Assembly (NCBI GenBank): GCA_030616935.1
Contig: JAUWWJ010000017.1
Location: forward strand, 1 to 12,042
Direction: 5' to 3'
Origin: Planctomycetaceae bacterium
GTDB taxonomy: Bacteria > Planctomycetota > Planctomycetia > Pirellulales > UBA1268
Length of the DNA stretch: 12,042 nt
The position numbers were made by a program, and so were the translations under genes. This document shows, piece by piece, positions 5,971-12,042 of this stretch (positions are counted from its first letter, which is position 1; the number at the start of each line of letters is the position of its first letter). The notes beneath the pieces are model-generated. The model was given only the letters and a program-made list of their open reading frames with translations. It had not been told where the DNA came from and made no database searches.

Positions 5971-8250
5971 TCACCGAGGCAGCCTTGGGTCACGATTCCA
6001 CGTCAGTTCTAAATCTTTCTCCAAGCCAGCGATCCAATCCATAAAGACCTCAGCAAATGCGGTCTGAGCGACCATGGACAAACGTCTCTGATCTCCAAGA
6101 ATGCCTTCGAACCTGTCCTGCAACTCGTTCTCTGGAGGCTGAAACGCACGAACACCTATGACATAACAGATTGTCTTTGGTTCATTAAATACAGCAACGC
6201 TTTTCCCTTCAGCAGTTGCAAACACCTTTTGCATCATCTCGTTTCCTGGCATAGCAAGCCCCTGAGGCGATGATAACACTGGTGCTGCATTCACTCCCGC
6301 CGCACCTTGCGTAAGCCAGGTGAATGGACCAACTTCCTGAACTCTCTCGAGTTCAGGCTTCGAAAGCGATTCCACAAAACCGTTTTCGTCCATCTTCGCA
6401 ACTAAAGCAGTAGCTTGCTCCAAAGCAAGGGGACGGGCCTCGACTATTCGCCATGCCTTTTCAACATTATCACGAGCCTCCTCAAAGGTCGGAACCCGTT
6501 CTTCTTGATCATCTTGTTTCCAGGAGAAATAGCGATTTCCTTCAGCATCTCGTGACGTTATCGGGCGAAGAGATATCGTCCCATCGCCGAACATCACCTC
6601 AAGCCATCGCTGCTGGCGAATGCCAAAGCGACTCGAAGGATCAGGCACAAATTCAAAACTGCTTCCTATACCGCCACCGTCAGCAGCTTCGTTCACAGTC
6701 AACCAATCAGATTCTACTGCAACAAGCGATTGCTTTTCAGCTATCTTCATAGCATCAGGGGGTGTCGGCTCTTTGTCACCATCTTTTCCGCGGGCAATCC
6801 ATAGCGCACGATCTTCAGCGTAAGCATTTACATCGGCAGCCAGTGCTGAAAAAATCGCATCGATTGTTTCGGTAGCACGTTGCCGAGAAATTTCCTGACG
6901 TATTTGTTCGGCAACTTCTTCAAGCGGCTGAAATGTCATTTCTGATTCAGAGGACTCTGCCGGCTCTTTGTTTTCTTTAGCGGCCACTGGGTTGACAGCA
7001 GGCTGCCCTTCAACCGAATCCGGTATTGCAGATCCGGTAACAGGTGTTTTCTCGAGCTCCTGACCAGTGCCCTTGGTAGATGAATCAGTTCCATCCGTCT
7101 CTTCTTTCACTTGAAAAGTAACGGGAATCACTCGTGTTCTGCGATTCGTTGAACTACTATCGGAATCCAACGGCTGACTTACATCCTTCTCCTGCTCCCG
7201 GCTTTCCTTTGATTTTTTTTCACTGGAATCTTTCGGTGCATTCTCTTTTTCATTTTGTTCCGGTTGACTTGGAGCCTCGGGACTGTCCTTCAGCGTTTTT
7301 TCTTCTCCACTTTCCTTTCCTGCTTTCACTTCGCTTTTCTCATCGGTCAGGCTCGGAGCCGATTCTTGTGTGAGCGGAGCATCAGGCGGTGACTGACGAA
7401 ACCGACTTTCCTTATTCGTCTCATAAAACTCTTTTACATCCTTTTCCGTTATTGTTTTCCCTGCCTCATCCTCAAATTTCTTCTGATCTGCCATGAGTGA
7501 TGTGTATCGAACCCGATGAGGCTCTTTAAACCCGGGGTTTGGGCTCCTTGCTGACGGCAGGTTGTTTTTGAATTTTTCAAAATAAATTCTTAGCTCTGAT
7601 TCGCTTGGTGCCTCAATTGAAGTCGCAAGGTTTTCGACCTCAACTGGAAAAGCTTTAATCGTTGCAGACTGTTCAAGTCGTTTGTAGAAGTCCCACCGCC
7701 AACCCGGTGGATCGCCTGAAAAACCTGTTTGAAATAAAAGCAGAGTATTTCGTGCAACGAGAGCAGTGCGCAAGGACTCAAAGAGGTCTGCCGCCAAAAC
7801 CGGCGCACGACCATAGCGAAGGCCAGCAATGATTGAATCGAACTGATCTTGCCGAACCATATTGTTTGTCCACGCAGCAAGAAACTCATTGATTGCGGTA
7901 TTGCTAACTGTCAATCCAATTTTTTCGGCCTCTTTTGCAAGAAGCATCTCGCGAACAATCAATTCCTCACCCTCTGGAAATGCGGGTAGTCGAGAAGGAT
8001 CTCGACCGGCTGTAGCAGCCGCCTGCATAAGAAAACGGTTCGCGAGGGTTCTCAGAGCCACTGCTCGTTCAAGCTGGCCTTCTCGAACAGCACCACCTTT
8101 CCATGACACAACAACTGGATCTGCAGAGTACGAGCCTGCCCCCATCTGGAGAAATGGAGGCAACACAAAAAAGGCTAACATCGCCAAGACCGCTACCGCT
8201 ACGAGCATCGATCGCTGATATTTCCGGAAGAAGTTGAATGATCCGGCCAT
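5971..8250 (-). CDS. Membrane-anchored SurA_N/PpiD-like chaperone-type protein without a visible parvulin domain
   Basis: The 759-residue product has a short basic N-terminus (FFRKYQRS), one hydrophobic segment at about residues 15-33 (LVAVAVLAMLAFFVLPPFL) and then a large, presumably periplasmic part: the N-in, single-pass layout of PpiD. Residues ~45-280 look like a SurA_N helical chaperone domain (ELIVREMLLAKEAEKIGLTVSNTAINEFL; later ITEKDVKEFYETNKE). Residues ~285-437 (nt ~6940-7398) are Lys/Glu/Ser/Pro-rich and probably disordered. A helix PLEEVAEQIRQEISRQRA and a C-terminal part (VPTFEEARDNVEKAWRIVEA) resemble the chaperone lobe after the isomerase domain in PpiD. I see no parvulin signature, so isomerase activity is doubtful. 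ATG 8250 has AAGG 7 nt upstream (8258-8261); TTG 8304 is the longer alternative. It diverges from topA. The family call is moderate; the client proteins are unknown. Confidence 0.72.
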   Translation of the reverse strand: MAGSFNFFRKYQRSMLVAVAVLAMLAFFVLPPFLQMGAGSYSADPVVVSWKGGAVREGQLERAVALRTLANRFLMQAAATAGRDPSRLPAFPEGEELIVREMLLAKEAEKIGLTVSNTAINEFLAAWTNNMVRQDQFDSIIAGLRYGRAPVLAADLFESLRTALVARNTLLLFQTGFSGDPPGWRWDFYKRLEQSATIKAFPVEVENLATSIEAPSESELRIYFEKFKNNLPSARSPNPGFKEPHRVRYTSLMADQKKFEDEAGKTITEKDVKEFYETNKESRFRQSPPDAPLTQESAPSLTDEKSEVKAGKESGEEKTLKDSPEAPSQPEQNEKENAPKDSSEKKSKESREQEKDVSQPLDSDSSSTNRRTRVIPVTFQVKEETDGTDSSTKGTGQELEKTPVTGSAIPDSVEGQPAVNPVAAKENKEPAESSESEMTFQPLEEVAEQIRQEISRQRATETIDAIFSALAADVNAYAEDRALWIARGKDGDKEPTPPDAMKIAEKQSLVAVESDWLTVNEAADGGGIGSSFEFVPDPSSRFGIRQQRWLEVMFGDGTISLRPITSRDAEGNRYFSWKQDDQEERVPTFEEARDNVEKAWRIVEARPLALEQATALVAKMDENGFVESLSKPELERVQEVGPFTWLTQGAAGVNAAPVLSSPQGLAMPGNEMMQKVFATAEGKSVAVFNEPKTICYVIGVRAFQPPENELQDRFEGILGDQRRLSMVAQTAFAEVFMDWIAGLEKDLELTWNRDPRLPR

Positions 8251-8350
8251 AAAACCGCCTTTTTCTGAAGTGCCGCGGGCTGGAAAACCACTGAGGCTTG
8301 ACAAGTAGAGATCGGGGAAGGTAACGCTGTTTAGCTAGAACTAGGTCGAA

Positions 8351-8378
8351 ATTGTATCGCCAGATAGTTTGATACCAA
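8351..8378 (-). promoter_or_regulatory. Candidate promoter of the PpiD-like gene
   Basis: Read on the minus strand, TTGGTA (8373-8378) and TACAAT (8351-8356) are separated by 16 bp, giving 4/6 and 5/6 matches to the sigma-70 consensus. Transcription would begin near 8344, about 94 nt before the ATG at 8250. Promoter rules are poorly known in planctomycetes, so this rests on similarity alone. Confidence 0.35.
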
Positions 8379-8396
8379 TCCCGATATCAGTAGAAA
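8369..8396 (+). promoter_or_regulatory. Candidate promoter of topA, overlapping the divergent one
   Basis: TTGATA (8369-8374) and TAGAAA (8391-8396) lie 16 bp apart, 5/6 and 4/6 matches to the sigma-70 consensus. A start near 8403 would leave a leader of about 28 nt. Its -35 box overlaps the -35 box of the opposing candidate promoter, so the two could not be occupied together. A perfect TTGACA at 8298 has no usable -10 and was not preferred. Confidence 0.3.
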
Positions 8397-8414
8397 TTAT
8401 TCACTTTCACCCAC

Positions 8415-8426
8415 TTTGTATACAAA
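8415..8426. repeat. 12-bp palindrome TTTGTATACAAA at the topA start
   Basis: The perfect palindrome TTTGTATACAAA ends 4 nt before the topA ATG, where a Shine-Dalgarno site would normally be; none is present. It could be an operator overlapping the start of the transcript, but as a single short AT-rich palindrome it may be chance. Confidence 0.3.
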
Positions 8427-8430
8427 ATTC

Positions 8431-11181
8431 ATGGCCAAAAAGACCACCCGTAAGGCTCGCACAAGCAGCAAATCAGCTCCCCGAGCCGCTCCTTCAGGCG
8501 ACTATGAGCTCGTAATTGTCGAAAGTCCTGCAAAAGCGAAGACCATCGAGAAGTATCTTGGACGTGGATTTGTCGTTAAAGCGTCAGTGGGGCACATTCG
8601 TGATCTTCCGAGCCGAGCTCCCAAGGGAATCAAACAACTTGTACCCGGAGTCGACCTCGAGCATGACTTTGCACCAACTTATGAAGTCGATTCAGCAAAG
8701 AAAAAGACAGTCACAGAACTCCGCAAGCTTGCGAAAGGGGCTCGTGATATTTGGTTCGCAACTGACCTTGATCGTGAAGGAGAGGCCATCGCCTGGCATC
8801 TTGCAGAAGAACTGAAAGTAGATCCAAAGCAGGCGAAACGAGTGACTTTTGACGCGATCACTAAATCTGACGTGCAACGAGCTTTTGAAAACCCTCGCAG
8901 TATTAACATGCCTCGTGTGGAAGCACAGCAGGCTCGCAGAATTGTTGATCGTATTGTTGGGTACCGAGTTTCTCCAATTCTTTGGAAAAAGGTCGCCTCG
9001 GGATTAAGTGCGGGCCGCGTACAGAGTGTGGCTACAAGGCTTGTTGTAGAGCGTGAGAAACAGATTCGTGACTTTACTCCAGATGAGTCTTGGGAATTTT
9101 CAGGATATCTCTCGTTCGATACCGATGGCGCTGACGCTCTGCATGCCGTCTGGAACGACTTCATGTCGCAGCGAGATGATCGCAACCGACCACCAACAAT
9201 TAAGCAACGTACCGCTTGGTTGTCTGATCACCGCAGCCTTTCCGCCGAACTTGTTGAGGTTGGAGGAAAGACCTTGAAGATTGAGGCCGACAAAACATCG
9301 GCCGAAGAACTTGTTGATGAAGCAGTATCAGCTGCTGAGGCAGCGGGCTTGGTCGACATTGATATCCAACGAGAGGCAAGCAGTACCGGCAAGGGTAGAG
9401 CAAAAAATATTATACGAATAACGGGAAAGCCAGACTCCAACACACGCTATAGCATCGATTCAATTGATGTGAAACGCACAAAGTCGAGACCCTATCCACC
9501 ATTTATCACAAGCACCTTGCAACAGGCAGCAAGTAGCCGACTAAGCATGTCAACGGATCGAACAATGCGTGTCGCTCAGCAACTCTATGAGGGCATCGAC
9601 CTGCCCGGAGAAGGGCGAGTTGGGCTCATTACATACATGCGAACTGACTCTACAAATTTATCCGGTGAGGCCATTAAGTTAGCGCGAAGCTACCTTGAAG
9701 AGAAACTAGGGAAAGAATACCTCCCTGAAAAACCTCGCTTTTACTCAAGCAGTAATCAGTCAGCACAAGAAGCTCATGAAGCAATTCGACCAACCGATCC
9801 ATATCGTGATCCAGATACTATCGCCTCGGCTTTAAGCGACGAGCAACTCAAACTCTACCGGCTCATCTGGCAATCATTTGTTGGCTGTCAAGCAACCGAT
9901 GCTGAATGGGACAGCACGGCTGTGCGCATGCGACGTTCAGACAAAGATACAGGAGCCGTCTTTAAAACAAATGGACGCGTCTTGCGATTTGATGGCTGTT
10001 TGCGTGTTACCGGCATCCCGAAGGGAGACGGCGATCAGGTCCTGCCCGATTTTGATAAGGGAACACAACTCGCACCGTTCAGTATTGAGCCAAGGCAGAA
10101 GTTCCAAGCGCCACCGCCCCGGTATAGTGAGGCGACTCTTGTAAAGAAACTAGAGGAAGAAGGAATCGGGAGGCCGTCAACCTATGCAAGCATTATCAAT
10201 GTGATCGAAAATCGTGGCTATGTAGAACAACGTGAAAGGCGATTTTATGCGACCGCACTTGGTGAAGCAGTTACAGAATTCCTTGAGGAAGGGTTCCACG
10301 ATCAGTTTATCGAAGTCGGCTATACCCGCGAGATTGAACAGGAACTCGATCAAGTAGCTGAAGGAAAAAAACAGTGGACCGACATGCTCCATGAGTTCTA
10401 TGAAGAACTTGTTCCTAAAATTGAATTCGCTGATCAACTCAAGCACAAAAAAGCCGAATCGACACCTTCTGAATATGCTTGCCCAACGTGCGACCGTCGT
10501 CTTGAGTATCGTCTCGGAAAAACAGGACGGTTCCTGTCATGCTGTGGGTATAACGAGAAAATACTTGTGGAACCGCCTCCTCCTAAGAAGACAGCGAAAG
10601 GGAAAAAACCTCGAAAGCGGAAGCCAAAAGAAATACCGGCTTGCACCTTCGCCATGCCTGTTGACCGCGACGGCCGCCCCCTGCTCCCAGAGCAAATTGA
10701 CCTTCTCTCACCAAATGGAACGCCGATGGTGAAACGAACGGGACGGTTTGGAGACTTTCTTGTCGAAGATGGCCCACCGCCACCGAAAAAGTCATCCAAG
10801 AAATCAGATCCGGATGTACCAGCATCATTTATCATGAACATTGACAAAAAAGGGAACCTCAAGTTCCCTGCCCCTCCCCCCATTTTGACAGACATTGAGT
10901 GCTCTAAATGTGGCGAATTCCTCAATCTCCGTGATGGCAAACGAGGCCCATGGCTTGGGTGTAGTAAATTCCCAAAATGCCGTGGACGAGGTGCATTTGC
11001 GAAACTTCCAGAAAAAGAACAGAAAGATCTTCGAAAGCAATTAGCCGACCACATGAAAAGTCAGCAGACACTTGTACTCACTCGCCGCGATGGGCAAACG
11101 CAGGTAGATGATGGAACCCCAGTATCTGACTTGACTATTGAAGGCGGGGTTGCCGAATTGGAAAAGTTTATTGAAAAGTAG
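8431..11181 (+). CDS. topA: DNA topoisomerase I (type IA)
   Basis: Relaxes negative supercoils by passing a strand through a transient 5'-phosphotyrosine break. The 916-residue product opens with a basic tail, then the TOPRIM domain with Glu31 (ELVIVESPAKAKTIEKYLG) and the acidic triad D112/D114/E116 (TDLDREGEAIAWH). The nucleophile is Tyr402 in GLITYMRTDSTNLS, with Arg404 beside it. PPRYSEATLVKKLEEEGIGRPSTYA follows, as in all bacterial TopA. At the C-terminus, one zinc ribbon is complete (C824, C827, C844, C850). An earlier one is incomplete (C684, C687, then adjacent C704-C705 with no fourth Cys in the usual place), and a middle repeat (~738-780) keeps only C738. Pro/Lys-rich linkers join them. 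ATG 8431 is preferred to TTG 8416, although no ribosome binding site is visible. It ends 5 bp from the convergent acpS stop. Confidence 0.97.
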   Translation: MAKKTTRKARTSSKSAPRAAPSGDYELVIVESPAKAKTIEKYLGRGFVVKASVGHIRDLPSRAPKGIKQLVPGVDLEHDFAPTYEVDSAKKKTVTELRKLAKGARDIWFATDLDREGEAIAWHLAEELKVDPKQAKRVTFDAITKSDVQRAFENPRSINMPRVEAQQARRIVDRIVGYRVSPILWKKVASGLSAGRVQSVATRLVVEREKQIRDFTPDESWEFSGYLSFDTDGADALHAVWNDFMSQRDDRNRPPTIKQRTAWLSDHRSLSAELVEVGGKTLKIEADKTSAEELVDEAVSAAEAAGLVDIDIQREASSTGKGRAKNIIRITGKPDSNTRYSIDSIDVKRTKSRPYPPFITSTLQQAASSRLSMSTDRTMRVAQQLYEGIDLPGEGRVGLITYMRTDSTNLSGEAIKLARSYLEEKLGKEYLPEKPRFYSSSNQSAQEAHEAIRPTDPYRDPDTIASALSDEQLKLYRLIWQSFVGCQATDAEWDSTAVRMRRSDKDTGAVFKTNGRVLRFDGCLRVTGIPKGDGDQVLPDFDKGTQLAPFSIEPRQKFQAPPPRYSEATLVKKLEEEGIGRPSTYASIINVIENRGYVEQRERRFYATALGEAVTEFLEEGFHDQFIEVGYTREIEQELDQVAEGKKQWTDMLHEFYEELVPKIEFADQLKHKKAESTPSEYACPTCDRRLEYRLGKTGRFLSCCGYNEKILVEPPPPKKTAKGKKPRKRKPKEIPACTFAMPVDRDGRPLLPEQIDLLSPNGTPMVKRTGRFGDFLVEDGPPPPKKSSKKSDPDVPASFIMNIDKKGNLKFPAPPPILTDIECSKCGEFLNLRDGKRGPWLGCSKFPKCRGRGAFAKLPEKEQKDLRKQLADHMKSQQTLVLTRRDGQTQVDDGTPVSDLTIEGGVAELEKFIEK

Positions 11182-11191
11182 GCCGCCTACT
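11177..11191. repeat. Small palindrome holding the stop codons of topA and acpS
   Basis: AGTAGG (11177-11182) and CCTACT (11186-11191) are reverse complements with a 3-nt centre (CCG). The topA TAG (11179-11181) is in one arm and the acpS TAG (read from 11189 to 11187) in the other. There is no T-tract, so termination here is not shown. Confidence 0.4.
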
Positions 11192-11606
11192 CCCAAGGCA
11201 TATCCTGATCGAACGTTGGTGGCATCTGGCTTACCGCGATCGCGTGAGCCGTGGCATGAGTGCGGCAATGGGAAATGCTTACAAGTACGCCGCCTATCCC
11301 CATTTTTTCAGCAACGTCTTGTGTGCCGCCCATCAGAGTCACAACGGGCCTTCCAGTTACGCCATTAACGACCTCGATGTCGCGCCAGCTGATACCCTGC
11401 CGCCACCCTGTACCAAGTGCCTTTAGGATTGCCTCTTTCGCAGCCCATCGACCCGCAAAATGCTGCATTGCCATCCGGCGGCCTCGACAGTATTCAATCT
11501 CCTTGGGCATATAAACACGTTGCACAAAAAGTTCTCCGTGTCGCTCAATCATTTTGCCTATACGCAGGCACTCTGTGATGTCGGTGCCAACACCAAGCAC
11601 ATTCAT
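11187..11606 (-). CDS. acpS: Holo-[acyl-carrier-protein] synthase
   Basis: Moves the 4'-phosphopantetheine arm from coenzyme A to the conserved Ser of apo-ACP, which activates it for fatty acid synthesis. The 139-residue product has both signatures of the AcpS-type transferases: GVGTDITECLRI with Mg-binding Asp9, and FAGRWAAKEAILKALGTGW with Glu58, the standard position. SISHCRTHATAHAIA near the end is the usual SxSHxxxxAxAxA segment. The start is ATG 11604-11606, which overlaps the trpS TGA (11603-11605) as ATGA, pointing to translational coupling. An upstream ATG at 11645 would add 13 residues inside trpS and is less likely. The final ~10 residues (PTFDQDMPWE) are an unconserved tail. It is co-transcribed with trpS and converges on topA. 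Confidence 0.94.
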   Translation of the reverse strand: MNVLGVGTDITECLRIGKMIERHGELFVQRVYMPKEIEYCRGRRMAMQHFAGRWAAKEAILKALGTGWRQGISWRDIEVVNGVTGRPVVTLMGGTQDVAEKMGIGGVLVSISHCRTHATAHAIAVSQMPPTFDQDMPWE

Positions 11607-12042
11607 TGTTTCCGCCCCCGCGTAGATGAACCACGCAGCCCACATGCTTCACGTGCACGCTCAAGAACATTACCAGCAACTGATCTTGCTCGTTCCGCAC
11701 CAACAGCAAGAATTTCGTCTATCCTGCTTGGATTCGACTCTAGTTCACACCGTCGTTCTCGTGCAGCGGCGAAAGCCTCTTTGGCAGCTGCAACAACTGC
11801 TTTTTTCACCTCACCATACCCGAACCCACCACGTCGATAGAGTTCACCCATTTCCACAACTTCTTTTTGAGATCCTACGAGGGAAAACAACTGGTACAGA
11901 TGGTCTTGTTGTGGATCCTTTGGCTCCTCCATCGATCGGGAGTCTGTCGTAATTCGCATAATTTTCTTTTTCTGTACTGGCAGTTCTTCAAATAACTCGA
12001 TCGTATTCTCATAACTTTTCGACATCTTCTGCCCATCCGTCC
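11603..12042 (-). CDS. trpS: Tryptophanyl-tRNA synthetase, C-terminal part
   Basis: Charges tRNA-Trp using ATP. Only the last 145 codons lie in the window; the gene begins beyond the right edge. The fragment opens with TDGQKMSKSYENTIELF, whose KMSKS loop (12014-12028) is the ATP-binding signature of class I synthetases in the DGxKMSKSxxNTI form typical of TrpS. Then come ITTDSRSMEEPKDPQQDHLYQLFSLV and GELYRRGGFGYGEVKKAV, the TrpS anticodon-side helices, and a helical C-terminus (RIDEILAVGAERARSVAGNVLERAREACGL). The last ~9 residues (SSTRGRKQ) are a basic tail. Its stop overlaps the acpS start by ATGA. TrpS is favoured over the related TyrS by the EPKDP and GYGEVKK segments. Confidence 0.92.
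   Translation of the reverse strand, partial: TDGQKMSKSYENTIELFEELPVQKKKIMRITTDSRSMEEPKDPQQDHLYQLFSLVGSQKEVVEMGELYRRGGFGYGEVKKAVVAAAKEAFAAARERRCELESNPSRIDEILAVGAERARSVAGNVLERAREACGLRGSSTRGRKQ

Noticed and set aside
8298..8326. Perfect -35 hexamer TTGACA upstream of topA
   Set aside because: At 16-18 bp spacing the downstream hexamers (GTAACG, TAACGC) match the -10 consensus poorly; the 8369-8396 pair fits better.
8370..8389. TGATA/TATCA dyad between the divergent genes as an operator
   Set aside because: Only 5 bp per arm and it overlaps the candidate promoter boxes; not distinguishable from chance.
10434..11054. A 206-codon open frame on the minus strand inside topA, and another of 168 codons at 8679-9185
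   Set aside because: Both lie wholly within strongly conserved topA codons, have no recognisable protein features or ribosome binding site, and are typical antisense shadows.
1..12042. Search for CRISPR arrays, insertion sequences, toxin-antitoxin pairs, tRNA genes, att sites and defence genes
   Set aside because: No spaced repeat arrays, transposase motifs, terminal repeats, tRNA-like cloverleaves or defence domains were seen; essentially all coding space is taken by core genes.

Overview
The window is ordinary chromosomal, housekeeping-type DNA from a bacterium, most likely a member of the Planctomycetota (Pirellulales-like). This is inferred from protein character and not from any marker gene: moderate GC, a membrane-anchored SurA_N/PpiD-like protein with a long Lys/Glu/Ser-rich insert, a class I glutamine-amidotransferase-fold protein with an IGCGMQ elbow, and a topoisomerase I with Pro/Lys-rich linkers and partly decayed zinc ribbons. 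No mobile element, CRISPR array, phage gene, tRNA or rRNA was seen, and I found no multi-gene system that looks undescribed.

Layout, left to right. (1) The 3' end of an amidohydrolase gene (+, 2-451) converges on hisG (-, 459-1337), which lies downstream of hisE (-, 1389-1742). HisG and HisE catalyse the first two steps of histidine synthesis. (2) miaA (+, 1831-2721) diverges from hisE. (3) A 242-bp gap (2722-2963) holds four adjacent inverted repeats, including a terminator-like hairpin with eight T's. It leads into a PuuD/peptidase C26-like gene (+, 2964-3710) whose catalytic cysteine is displaced by one residue; a strong hairpin at 3756-3786 follows. (4) A 317-bp non-coding stretch precedes glgB (+, 4028-5923), a short-form glycogen branching enzyme. 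(5) glgB converges on a 759-residue membrane-anchored periplasmic chaperone-like gene (-, 5971-8250). (6) That gene diverges from topA (+, 8431-11181) across 180 bp that can hold overlapping divergent promoters. (7) topA converges, with a 5-bp gap, on acpS (-, 11187-11606), whose ATG overlaps the stop of trpS (-, 11603 to beyond the right edge).

The genes serve separate core functions: histidine synthesis, tRNA modification and charging, glycogen synthesis, envelope protein folding, DNA topology and acyl carrier protein activation. The only likely co-transcribed pairs are hisE-hisG and trpS-acpS. Several start codons were moved inward from longer TTG-initiated reading frames on the basis of Shine-Dalgarno sites, family alignment or stop-start overlap; the reasons are given per gene.
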